Positions 35,731-43,808 of a stretch of DNA of 64,000 bases are shown one piece after another. The stretch comes from Rhodococcus rhodochrous (GTDB lineage Bacteria > Actinomycetota > Actinomycetes > Mycobacteriales > Mycobacteriaceae), in the NCBI RefSeq assembly GCF_014854695.1, contig NZ_CP027558.1, positions 248,001-312,000 on the forward strand, in the 5' to 3' direction. The notes below the pieces were generated by a model. The model had not been told where the DNA came from, did no database searches, and was given only the letters and a program-made list of their open reading frames with translations. The translations under genes were made by a program, and so were the position numbers. The stretch's first letter is position 1; each line of letters begins with the position of its first letter.

Positions 35731-36655
35731 GGCCGTCAACGCTTCACGATGTGGTCTCGGTCATCTCTGTGCCGGTTCGGCGCGTTGGCGTGTCGGTGAT
35801 CGCCGGAAGTGGCACATCGTTGTGCGGGTGATGTCCCTGCGACGTCAGCTCCGGGCGGCGGAGCCGTCTTCATCCCAGTCGGGTAGGGCCGGCACTCGGG
35901 TGGCGAGGGCGGTATCGGCGACGATCAGCACGACTGCGATTGCGCGAGCCAGAGGCTGGATTACGAGGCTGGAAATCATCAGAAAACGGTCTTCCTTGGT
36001 CGTGGGTCGTCCGGTGGAGCCGGGGCGTCCCGTCGGGAGAACGGGTCTGCCGATCGTGGTCGGACCTGCCATCTACGTGCCGGAGTTGATCGTCCGGGCG
36101 GATCGGCTCGGACGACAGCAGCGGTAGTCGATTGTTCAACCATAATTATGCTACTCGGTTCCGAAAATCAAGTCGATCATGCCACGGAACCGAACGAGCA
36201 GCCGACATCGATGGTGCACCCTCCGATCGGATGTCCGAATCTCTTCTGCATGAGCGGTACCGTCCATGTTCGCAGGTGAACGTAAAGAGGATTCCGATAA
36301 GGGGGCGGGATTGGACGGTGAGAGCGATCGGCATACCGACTGTCCCGCAGGTAAATACCGGCGAACGGCACCGGCGGGACATGGCGAGCTCATCGACCGA
36401 ACGGATGGCACACAACCCCGCCCTGCGCCGCACGGTATGGAGGGCCCGGATGCCCTGCCCGTTGGAGGAGGGGGGACAGGCAGGGCATCCGGGACGGGGT
36501 CGGTTCACCGACCGGGATCCACGGTCCGCCGACAGGGGGTGACGGGTCGTGGTGGGTGTCGCAAGATCATGTTGTCGGTCGCTTCGCGCGTCGCCTATCT
36601 TTACGGTACCGGGTACCCAAAATCAAGTCTCGGGTCGGAAAAAGGGGGGAACGCG
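35731..36655. other. Long region without a convincing gene
   Basis: About 925 bp between the PucR-type and TetR genes. Open frames on both strands lack motifs. The only strong structure is the stem-loop at 36445-36493. The AT-richer stretch near 36130-36170 could hold a promoter. Confidence 0.45.
36445..36493. terminator. Fifteen-base-pair stem-loop of uncertain role
   Basis: Perfect arms (CCCGGATGCCCTGCC with GGCAGGGCATCCGGG) around a purine-rich 19-base loop. It is 700 bp from the previous gene and 160 bp before the TetR start, so it may be a distal terminator or belong to an untranslated leader. Confidence 0.45.
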
Positions 36656-37270
36656 ATGGCTACCGGCAGACGTGGACGTCCACAGGTGTCGTCTCGTGCG
36701 CAGGTCGAGGCCGCCGCGTTCGAGTTGTTTCTCGAACGGGGCTATGCGGAGACATCGATCATGGACATCGTTGCGGCCGCAGGGATCAGCAAGACCACCT
36801 TCTTCCGGTACTTCTCCAGCAAAGCGGCACTCGTGTGGTTTCCTTTCGAGGAAAGCACCCGCGATCTGCAGAGCGCCTTCGACACAGTCGGCGATGAGGT
36901 GCCGGTCATGGAAGCGATCCGGGCCGGGGTGATCGATACGGTAGCGGCCCGACTCGACGACGAGGGCGTCTGGACCGCCCAGATTCGGATCCTCGACGCC
37001 TCACCGGAACTCCAGGCCGAGGGTGCGCAACGGTGGTTGGTGTGGTCCGAGGTCGTCTCGACGTTCGTTGCGTCCCGTGTCGGTACGCGTCCGGCGGCGG
37101 TGGTGCCGGCTGCTGTCGGGGGTGCGGTGCAGTCCGTGGTGCTCGCCGTCCTGCGCGAGGGAGTGAGGTCTCCCGCATCCCCCAGTGAGGTGTTGACCAT
37201 ACTCGATAGGTCGTTGGCTTCGCTGGGGCACAGCCTGCAGAAGTGGATCGACGAACAACCTTGTAAGTAA
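36656..37270 (+). CDS. TetR/AcrR-family transcriptional regulator
   Basis: A 204-residue TetR protein. The N-terminal helix-turn-helix is in AAAFELFLERGYAETSIMDIVAAAGISKTTFFRYFSSK (about residues 18-55). The C-terminal ligand domain is shaped like the mycofactocin-associated MftR group (FEESTRDLQSAF; WSEVVSTFVASRVG), but no mycofactocin genes are nearby, so I do not use that name. AAAGGGGGG precedes the ATG. It stands alone and its targets are unknown. Confidence 0.88.
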   Translation: MATGRRGRPQVSSRAQVEAAAFELFLERGYAETSIMDIVAAAGISKTTFFRYFSSKAALVWFPFEESTRDLQSAFDTVGDEVPVMEAIRAGVIDTVAARLDDEGVWTAQIRILDASPELQAEGAQRWLVWSEVVSTFVASRVGTRPAAVVPAAVGGAVQSVVLAVLREGVRSPASPSEVLTILDRSLASLGHSLQKWIDEQPCK

Positions 37271-37716
37271 GGCGCATCGGCCTCCTGCGCAGTGGCGGAA
37301 CCTACGTGCGAGATGTGCCCGAGGGCCAGTGACGTGCGCACCGTCGATGTACCGGATCGATGCACCGCCGGTGGTGGTGGTTTGCCCGCGGACGGGACTC
37401 ACCGTTTCCCGGCCCGTTGCCGTCCGGAATGCCGGCCGTCGATCGTGAGGCGCTGCATCGTGCCGAACCGCCGGCCCGGGCAGAGTTCGTCGCCGCTCGG
37501 CCCGATGGGGAACTGGTGAAGTATCTGGCCGGTGAAGCGCGTGGCGCCACTGGGTTCGGTATTCGCGACACTTCGAGCGATCGGAGTGGGTGCGCAGGTG
37601 CGAGTCGCACTTGTTCGGATGTCGAACTGCATCGCAGGCCGTGCCGGTGATGCACATCTCGAAAATTCCTCGCACACGATTTGTTCGTGCACGATCGATT
37701 CCAGTACGCTCGTCCT
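37271..37716. other. Intergenic region upstream of the OhrR-type gene
   Basis: About 445 bp with no convincing gene. A TCGTGCACGA palindrome (37685-37694), 23 bp before the OhrR start, is a possible operator. No ohr peroxidase gene is seen on either strand. Confidence 0.4.
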
Positions 37717-38253
37717 GTGACCACAGGTGACCTCGCTTCGATCGGGCTGGGGAACGACGACCTCTTGGCGTTGGACCGACAGGTCTGCTTCGCGCTTGCC
37801 GTTGCCAACCGGGCCGTCCTGGCTGTCTACCGGCCCATCCTCGAGCCGCTGGGGCTCACTCACCCGCAATACCTGGTGATGTTGGCGCTGTGGGGGAAAG
37901 CTCCGATGTCGGTCAAGGCGATCGGCGAAGCGTTGGCGCTGGACTCGCCCACGCTCTCACCTTTGTTGAAGCGCCTCGAAGCCTCGCAGCTGATCACTCG
38001 TTCGCGCAGTCGTGTAGACGAACGTCAACTGGTCGTCGATCTCACTGCCCGAGGTCGCGCCCTGCGGAACGAAGCCGAGAAAGTCCCGGTCGCCGTAGTC
38101 GAGAAGCTCGGTGTCTCGCCCGCGGAGCTCCAGGAGCTGCATCGGGCACTGACCCGTCTCAATGATGCTGCAGCACATGCAACAACCAGTTCGGATCGAC
38201 GTCCGTCCCGAGATCCATCCGAGCCACCGGATACAACGAAGGGAACGCTGTGA
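37717..38253 (+). CDS. ohrR: MarR-family regulator of OhrR type
   Basis: A 178-residue MarR protein. The segment RQVCFALAVANRAVLAVYRP, followed by LGLTHPQYLVMLALW, is the OhrR signature, with the reactive cysteine in QVCFAL that senses organic hydroperoxides. The winged helix follows (SVKAIGEALALDSPTLSPLLKRLE). The usual partner ohr is missing nearby. The start is uncertain: GTG at 37717 is used, and a TTG at 37681 is also in frame. The stop overlaps the next start (GTGA). The C-terminal tail is longer than usual. Confidence 0.82.
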   Translation: MTTGDLASIGLGNDDLLALDRQVCFALAVANRAVLAVYRPILEPLGLTHPQYLVMLALWGKAPMSVKAIGEALALDSPTLSPLLKRLEASQLITRSRSRVDERQLVVDLTARGRALRNEAEKVPVAVVEKLGVSPAELQELHRALTRLNDAAAHATTSSDRRPSRDPSEPPDTTKGTL

Positions 38254-38639
38254 CGACCCCACTTCGCACACGACCTACCGTGATTCAGCGCCTGGCCTAT
38301 GTGGTTGGCCGCCCCTTGCCTCCGCAGATGCAGGACTGGGTCCGTAACGACATCCTGGGGCCGGGTGGCGTGCGCCGATATCTTCTTCGGTGGAATGTGC
38401 CGGTCATCCCGCTGCTGCTGTTGTTCCTGCTGATCCCGGGACCGGTATGGATTCCCGTCTCGATGATGATGTTGCTGCTCTTGCCCTGGATGTACTTTTC
38501 TGTGGCGTTGATGAGCATCTGGCAACGTCATCGACTCCAGCAACACGGTCTCGATCCGGATCTGCTCAGTGCGAAGGCACAGGCGCGCGCCTCGCGTGAA
38601 CGCGAGGATTACGAACGCCGGTTCGGTCGCGCAGCCTAG
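38250..38639 (+). CDS. DUF5313-family small membrane protein
   Basis: A 129-residue protein with the N-terminal pattern RPTVIQRLAYVVGRPLPPQMQDWV, which I recognise as DUF5313, an actinobacterial family of unknown function. Two hydrophobic helices follow (VPVIPLLLLFLLIPG; MMMLLLLPWMYFSVALMSIW), then a charged, basic tail. It is translationally coupled to the OhrR-type gene (GTGA), so it may be part of a peroxide or membrane-stress response. Confidence 0.8.
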   Translation: MTTPLRTRPTVIQRLAYVVGRPLPPQMQDWVRNDILGPGGVRRYLLRWNVPVIPLLLLFLLIPGPVWIPVSMMMLLLLPWMYFSVALMSIWQRHRLQQHGLDPDLLSAKAQARASREREDYERRFGRAA

Positions 38640-38710
38640 ACAGTACGGGCAGCTCTGAACGCGGAGTCAGGGTTGCGGACCGGCGCCTATCTCACCCACG
38701 TTGGCGGATT

Positions 38711-38736
38711 GCCGGGCGGCAGGGCCCCTGCCCGGC
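38711..38736 (-). terminator. GC-rich hairpin, possible terminator of the selD operon
   Basis: GCCGGG and CCCGGC arms, with an inner CAGGG/CCCTG pairing, lie about 180 bp after the last stop of the minus-strand selD operon. The stem contains a bulge. Confidence 0.35.
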
Positions 38737-38914
38737 TCTTGCGGCGGTGGTGGGATGCCCCGGCATCGAGGCACGACCGCACGGTCTACGGCCGATTTCG
38801 GTACCGCACACGGTGCACGAGGGGCGTCCTCGTGTAACCGGTGAGTGAGTGGTGCACATGGCGGCGACAGTCGTCGTTCGGCGTAGCGGTGCTGCGCAGA
38901 CCGGGAAAGGAAGG

Positions 38915-40249
38915 TCAGCCCGCCGGCATCGCGGCAGGGCTATCAGGCAACGCGAGGGTCTGTCGCGGAGTTGCTCGGTGGCCGAGGAACACCGGCCGAT
39001 TCGCGTGACCGAACAACAGGGGAAGCAGGTCGCGGGCAGCGACGGTTCCGTACCAGCCGCGGTGCGCGAACGATTCCCCGAATCGAGTGACTGCGTCGGG
39101 CCGCACGGTGGGTCCGACGACGAGGAGCGGGGTGGGGTCGGCGGTGTGCAGGACGCCGTCGGCCGAGGGAGTGGCGTGATCGCCGGTGATCGCGACAATG
39201 GCGCGCTCCGACAAGGACTCGAAGCGTTCGAACGCCGGGTCGAGCGCTTCGAGTACGTCCAGCTTGGCGCGTGGCTGTTTGGTGTGCCCGGCCTCGTCGG
39301 TGGCCTTGGTGTGGATGTGGACGAAGCGTGCACCCTCGTCGATCAAGTGCTCGGCCGCCTCGATACGTGTGGTCATATCCACACCGTGATCGGTGGCGGG
39401 AGGCAGGTGATGGTGCCGCATCCCGAGGAGCCCAGCGATGCCCCGATAGAGGCGGGTGCTGGTGACGGCAGCTCCTGCCACGCCGGCGTGGGTGAGGAAA
39501 TCCGGCACGGGTCGCCGGCTGCCCGACCATTTGGTGGTCATGACGTCGAGAGCGGGGCGTCCGTCGGCGGCGCGTACTGCGTTGACCGGACTCGTGAGGA
39601 GATGACGCCGGGCGGTCAGCAGCAGTTCGTTGAGGCGTTCGGCCAGATCTGTCGCCTCCGGACCGGCCGATGTGACCTGCAACCAAGGGTGGAAGTCTTC
39701 GAAGAAGGGGTCCGAGTCGGTGACGTCGCCGCGGGTGTGGTGCGGGAGGACGAGCACCGCTTCCCCTCGACCGACCGGATGAAGCTGCGCGTCGGCCTTG
39801 TCGAACAGCGGTGCCAGTTCCTCGAATAATCGATCGGCGTCGGCAGCGTCGTCCTTACCTACGCGCCCGGTGATCCATACCTGTCCGTTCTGGACGCAGG
39901 ACGTGCGTAGTGCGGCAAAAGTGGTCGCGGCGTCGAGCGGTAGGTCGATGCCCGCGCCGACTCCTTCGAGGACGGCACGTCCGGGAAACGGTATGTCGGA
40001 GTATCCGAACATGGCCCAATGGGCCAGTTCGGAGGCGGGGGCGCGTCCCCATCCGAACGGTATGTGCCACCCGCTGCTCCCGCGGGCGGTCAATCGGTCG
40101 AGGACGGGGGTGCGTGCCGCCTCAGCGGGGGTCCGGCCCGACAACTCCGGGACGGGTCGGTCCCCGAGCCCGTCGAGAGTGACCAGGATGACGGGCATCC
40201 GATCGTCGTCGAGGCGGGGCTGGGTTTCGCCGTAGCCGGGCATCCTCAT
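38915..40249 (-). CDS. Archaeal-type cofactor-independent phosphoglycerate mutase-like protein (aPGM family)
   Basis: A 444-residue member of the alkaline-phosphatase superfamily, closest to aPGM. The N-terminus is VILVTLDGLGDRPVPELSGRTPAEAARTPVL (metal-binding aspartate). The region GRAPASELAHWAMFGYS occupies the position of the phospho-acceptor serine. HIHTKATDEAGHTKQPRAKLD and VAITGDHATPSADG hold the C-terminal metal ligands. All key metal residues appear intact. Glycolysis does not need this enzyme type here, and its coupling (ATGA overlap) to a nucleotidyltransferase and selD suggests a phosphoryl- or analogue-transfer step in a special pathway. Confidence 0.85.
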   Translation of the reverse strand: MRMPGYGETQPRLDDDRMPVILVTLDGLGDRPVPELSGRTPAEAARTPVLDRLTARGSSGWHIPFGWGRAPASELAHWAMFGYSDIPFPGRAVLEGVGAGIDLPLDAATTFAALRTSCVQNGQVWITGRVGKDDAADADRLFEELAPLFDKADAQLHPVGRGEAVLVLPHHTRGDVTDSDPFFEDFHPWLQVTSAGPEATDLAERLNELLLTARRHLLTSPVNAVRAADGRPALDVMTTKWSGSRRPVPDFLTHAGVAGAAVTSTRLYRGIAGLLGMRHHHLPPATDHGVDMTTRIEAAEHLIDEGARFVHIHTKATDEAGHTKQPRAKLDVLEALDPAFERFESLSERAIVAITGDHATPSADGVLHTADPTPLLVVGPTVRPDAVTRFGESFAHRGWYGTVAARDLLPLLFGHANRPVFLGHRATPRQTLALPDSPAAMPAG

Positions 40250-40791
40250 GGCTGTTCCTCCAGCACGCTCGTGGCGATGAGCTCGCTGAGCAACGCCACG
40301 GTGGCTGCGGGCACGTGGTGTCGCCAGCTGTCGTCACCGGCCAGCATCGCCTGGCGGATGTCGGTCGCGTTCAGCTTGGTTACCGGGTCGCCGTCGACGA
40401 CGGTTACCGCGTAGCCGGCCTGCGCGAGCCATCTGGCTTTGTCGTGTTCCCAGTCGCTGAAAACCCGCACGAAATGCCGTGCCGAGTGGGGTACATACTG
40501 CGGCCAGAGCTGCGGTTGGGTCAGGTCGAACGGCACGATGGTCACTCGTCCGGCCCGGACGTGGTCGGTCAGGGCAGCGTCGAGCAGGCGGGCCCGCTCG
40601 AAGTAGGTGAACGGATTGGCCGCCCGGGTGTGTCGGTGCGCCGAACTTGCTTCTTCGTGGTGTGCGCTCGGATCCGGGTTGGTGATCGCCACCACCAGGT
40701 GATCGCACTCGTTCAGGGCGATCTCGAACAGTTCCATGTGCTGATTGTGCACAGGCTGGAATCGGCCGGTGACACAACCGAATTCGGTCAT
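40246..40791 (-). CDS. Nucleotidyltransferase of the archaeal NMN adenylyltransferase type
   Basis: A 181-residue cytidylyltransferase-fold enzyme. The N-terminal GRFQPVHNQH is the nucleotide-binding (H/T)xGH-type motif, here with Gln replacing Gly (H15, H18). The C-terminal KLNATDIRQAMLAGDDSW corresponds to the ISSTxxR motif. The family transfers AMP or CMP to a phosphate group. NadM makes NAD, while PhpF of phosphinothricin biosynthesis activates phosphonoformate. Both its ends overlap neighbouring genes by 4 bp, so NAD salvage seems less likely than a dedicated activation step. Confidence 0.85.
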   Translation of the reverse strand: MTEFGCVTGRFQPVHNQHMELFEIALNECDHLVVAITNPDPSAHHEEASSAHRHTRAANPFTYFERARLLDAALTDHVRAGRVTIVPFDLTQPQLWPQYVPHSARHFVRVFSDWEHDKARWLAQAGYAVTVVDGDPVTKLNATDIRQAMLAGDDSWRHHVPAATVALLSELIATSVLEEQP

Positions 40792-41864
40792 CGTGTGCTC
40801 GTTTCAGCAGTGACGACGCCGGGACGGCCGTCGTCGACGAATTCACCGATCACGCAGGCATGGGCATCACCGCCGGCGCGCAGAGCGGCAACGACCGAGA
40901 CGGCATCGTGGGGTGGAACGGCCAGAAGCAGCCCCCCGGAGGTTTGGGCGTCGGCCAATAGGAGCTGCTGCTCCTGCGGGAGCGAAGAAGGCTCGAACCA
41001 CCCTTTCCGCAGTGCATTGACCAATGTCCTGCGGCTTCCGTCGGGAGCACAGCCGTCGGCGATCAGAGCCGTCACTCCGGGCAGAAGAGGAACTCGGTCG
41101 ATGTCGATGCGAGCTCCGAGGCCGGCCGCGGCCGCCATCTCGTGCAGGTGGCCGATCAATCCGTAGCCGGTGATGTCGGTCGCTCCTTTCAGCCCGGCCT
41201 CACTGGCGATCCGGCTGGCCGAGTAGTTCAACCTGGTCATGCTCGCGACTGCAGCGGTACGTGAGTTCTGCGGGGCTTGACCACGTTTGATTGCGGTACT
41301 GATGATGCCGACCCCGATGGGTTTGGTCAGCACCAGTAGATCGCCGGGGCGAGCGCCACCTTTGGTGAGGATCTTGTCGCGCTCGACCTCACCGATCGCG
41401 ACGAGGCCGTATTTGGGGATGGGGTCGGTGATGCTGTGGCCGCCGACGACCAGAGCGCCGGCGGCAGAGACAGCATCCGCGCCGCCGTGGAGAACCTTGT
41501 TCAACATGTCCGCGCCGAGGTCGGTGGGCCAGGCAAGGATGTTGAGGGCGATCAGGGGGCGGCCGCCCATCGCGTACACATCGGACAGGGCATTGGTGGC
41601 GGCGATCCGGCCCCAGTCGCGGGGGTCATCGACGAGGGGAGTGAGGAAGTCGGTGGTGACGATCCATGCCTTCGTGTCGTCGATGGCGTAGACGGCAGCG
41701 TCGTCAGGGGTGTCGAGTCCGATCAGCAATCCGGACTCGTCCGACTGGGGAACTCCGGCCTGTCGCATCATGGTGACTACGTCGTCGAGCATCGACTGTG
41801 GGAGTTTGCAGGCGCATCCTCCGCCATGGGAATACTCGGTCAGGCGGCGCATCGTGGTGGTCAT
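40788..41864 (-). CDS. selD: Selenide, water dikinase (selenophosphate synthetase)
   Basis: A 358-residue SelD that makes selenophosphate from selenide and ATP. The catalytic C17 and K20 lie in SHGGGCACK, the same positions as in E. coli SelD. ATP/metal-binding elements follow (LDTPDDAAVYAID, TNALSDVYAMGG, VVGGHSITDPIPKYG, GADITGYG-like segment, DAQTSGGLL). No selA, selB, selC or selenouridine synthase gene is in the window, so this is an orphan SelD by context. It is coupled by ATGA overlaps to the acyl-CoA-dehydrogenase-like gene before it and the nucleotidyltransferase after it. Confidence 0.93.
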   Translation of the reverse strand: MTTTMRRLTEYSHGGGCACKLPQSMLDDVVTMMRQAGVPQSDESGLLIGLDTPDDAAVYAIDDTKAWIVTTDFLTPLVDDPRDWGRIAATNALSDVYAMGGRPLIALNILAWPTDLGADMLNKVLHGGADAVSAAGALVVGGHSITDPIPKYGLVAIGEVERDKILTKGGARPGDLLVLTKPIGVGIISTAIKRGQAPQNSRTAAVASMTRLNYSASRIASEAGLKGATDITGYGLIGHLHEMAAAAGLGARIDIDRVPLLPGVTALIADGCAPDGSRRTLVNALRKGWFEPSSLPQEQQLLLADAQTSGGLLLAVPPHDAVSVVAALRAGGDAHACVIGEFVDDGRPGVVTAETSTR

Positions 41865-43111
41865 GACACTGCTGCTTCGCGGAGTAGGCCACGGGCGATG
41901 GCGTTGAGCTGCACTTCGGAGGTGCCGGCGGGGATCCGCAGGTTGCGGGCCACTCGGAAGAGTTTTTCTTCCGGGGAGCCACGCAGCAAACCGTTGGCGC
42001 CGTGGACCTGGATTGCACTGTCGGCCAGGCGGTAGAACGCCTCGTCATTGATGATCTTGAGAAGGCTGATCAGGCGCGGCGCTTCCTTGTGCAGTGGGAT
42101 CTCGAACGCGCCCCACTGGTCGAGTTCGGCTTGTGCGACCAGGGAGGTCGAGCGTGCTTGGTAGAACTCGAGAGCCATGCGGGCGATCAGGTGCTGGATC
42201 GATTGCAGATCACCGATGGGGCGGCCACCGGATTTGCGTTCCTGCGATCGGGAGATCGCTCGTGTGATGAGCCATTGGCCCCATCCGGAACACATGCCAC
42301 CGCGGCACAATCGCCGCCAGTTGATCCAGGACATGGCCAGGGCGAAGCCGTCGCCCACCTCACGGACGATGTCCTCCGCAGGCACCCGCACATCACGGAA
42401 TTCGAGTTCGCCGGTGAGTCCGTCGTCCATCATGGTCGGCAGGTCGGGGCCGCGCTCGAGACCGGGGGCGTCGGCATCGACGAGGAACATCGTCAGCGAC
42501 CGGGTTCCGGCGCCGGGTTCGGTGACGGCGACGACCTGGTATACGTCGGCGAAATGGGAATTGGTGATCCATGCTTTGCGGCCGTTGATGATCCAGTCGC
42601 TGCCGTCTTGTTTCGCCCAGGTCTCCATACCCAGGACATCAGTGCCGACATTGGGTTCGGTGTTGGCGAACGCAGCAGTGATCTGACCTTTGATCAACGG
42701 CGTGAGATACCGCTCCCGCATCGCTTCCGACATGTGCTCGCTCGCGGGGTTCGGGCCCTCTGTCCATGCAAGGGCGGCCAAACCGAGCCCGAGACCGGAA
42801 TGGCGGTAGACGAATTCCTCGACGTGGTGCATCTCCACGCGGTTGAATCCACCGCCTCCGAGTTCGGCACTGATGTGTGGGGCGTACAGGTTCAGGGCGC
42901 CGGCGCGCCGTTGCACCTCACGGCGAGCCTCCCACACGATCGGGTGCATTCGGCCTTCACTGTCGAGCTTCGGTTGTCCGGCAGTGCCGACGTTGTGCTT
43001 CGCGAGTTCCTCTTCGAGTGGACGGACGTCCTCGTCGAGGAACCGGCGAAAACGGTCGGTGTACTCCTGCACCCGAGCTGTAGGAGCGATCGACATGGAG
43101 TGTTCGGTCAT
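41861..43111 (-). CDS. Acyl-CoA dehydrogenase-fold flavoprotein lacking the canonical catalytic glutamate
   Basis: A 416-residue acyl-CoA-dehydrogenase-like flavoprotein, with FANTEPNVGTDV and KAWITNSHFADVYQVVAVT (flavin contacts), GRPIGDLQSIQHLIARM and a C-terminal RIPAGTSEVQLNAIARG. In medium- and short-chain enzymes the last motif reads EGT with the catalytic base; here it is AGT. The alternative base position of isovaleryl-type enzymes is also not glutamate (INWRRLCRGG). Classical alpha,beta-desaturation is therefore doubtful, and another flavin reaction is likely. It is the first enzyme of the selD operon, 22 bp after the TetR gene, and its stop overlaps selD. Confidence 0.88.
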   Translation of the reverse strand: MTEHSMSIAPTARVQEYTDRFRRFLDEDVRPLEEELAKHNVGTAGQPKLDSEGRMHPIVWEARREVQRRAGALNLYAPHISAELGGGGFNRVEMHHVEEFVYRHSGLGLGLAALAWTEGPNPASEHMSEAMRERYLTPLIKGQITAAFANTEPNVGTDVLGMETWAKQDGSDWIINGRKAWITNSHFADVYQVVAVTEPGAGTRSLTMFLVDADAPGLERGPDLPTMMDDGLTGELEFRDVRVPAEDIVREVGDGFALAMSWINWRRLCRGGMCSGWGQWLITRAISRSQERKSGGRPIGDLQSIQHLIARMALEFYQARSTSLVAQAELDQWGAFEIPLHKEAPRLISLLKIINDEAFYRLADSAIQVHGANGLLRGSPEEKLFRVARNLRIPAGTSEVQLNAIARGLLREAAVS

Positions 43112-43133
43112 CGTCTCTCGATTCTGTTTCAGG

Positions 43134-43784
43134 TCATAGCCTTTGGTGTGTAGCCACCATCTTCAGGTAGCTGTCGAGCATGGCTTCGGCGTCGTCGCGG
43201 ACCGATTTCACGCGACCGGTTTTTGTCATCAGGAGCAATCCGAAGACCCAGGTGGCATGGACCACCGCGAGGTGGTGTGCAGTCTGCTCGGTTGCCAGTC
43301 CGTCGGTGATCAGACCATTCGCGATCAACGTCATCACTTGGTCGAACAGGGTGTTCAGTTCCTCGTCGAGCTTCTTGTTGAGGCCTGCAGGGCGGACTCC
43401 GCCGTACAGGTAGAAGCCGAGTTCGAAGTCGGCGGGATGGGTGTCGTAGAAGGACCACAAGCCGTGCAGTGCCGCGGCCGATGCCGGCCTGTCGGGTGAG
43501 GTTTCGACGGTGGTGGCCACTTCGGACTGCAGGGCGTGCAGGGAGTCTCGCAGCACTTCGGCGTAGAGCTCTTCCTTGGTGTCGAAGTAGGTGTAGATGG
43601 CTCCCGTTGTGTAGCCCGCGGCCTGGGCGATCTCGCGCATCGAGGCGGCGTCGATGCCGCGTTCGGCGAAGATGCGCTTCGCGGCATCGCGTATCAGTCC
43701 TTTCTTGAACTCCCGCACGGCACCGCGCCGTGACCCGGATTCGCGGACCGTGTTCTGAGCATTGATCGACATGTCATTTTCCAT
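43134..43784 (-). CDS. TetR-family regulator leading the selD operon
   Basis: A 216-residue TetR protein with the helix-turn-helix RIFAERGIDAASMREIAQAAGYTTGAIYTYFDTKEEL (about residues 37-72). The C-terminal domain contains GLWSFYDTHPADFELGFYLYGGV. It is the first gene of the five-gene minus-strand operon with selD and probably autoregulates it through the dyad at 43794-43808. An ATG four codons in (43772) has the better ribosome site (GGAAAA), so the start is uncertain by four residues. Confidence 0.88.
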   Translation of the reverse strand: MENDMSINAQNTVRESGSRRGAVREFKKGLIRDAAKRIFAERGIDAASMREIAQAAGYTTGAIYTYFDTKEELYAEVLRDSLHALQSEVATTVETSPDRPASAAALHGLWSFYDTHPADFELGFYLYGGVRPAGLNKKLDEELNTLFDQVMTLIANGLITDGLATEQTAHHLAVVHATWVFGLLLMTKTGRVKSVRDDAEAMLDSYLKMVATHQRL

Positions 43785-43793
43785 AACAGCGTT

Positions 43794-43808
43794 CAGTTTC
43801 CTTAACTG
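43794..43808. promoter_or_regulatory. Candidate TetR operator, CAGTT-TCCTT-AACTG
   Basis: A 5+5+5 dyad 10 bp before the first TetR start codon, in an AT-richer stretch suited to a promoter. It would let the regulator control the whole selD operon. Confidence 0.45.

Noticed and set aside
36656-37270. Naming the TetR protein MftR and proposing a mycofactocin locus
   Set aside because: None of the mycofactocin biosynthesis genes is present nearby.
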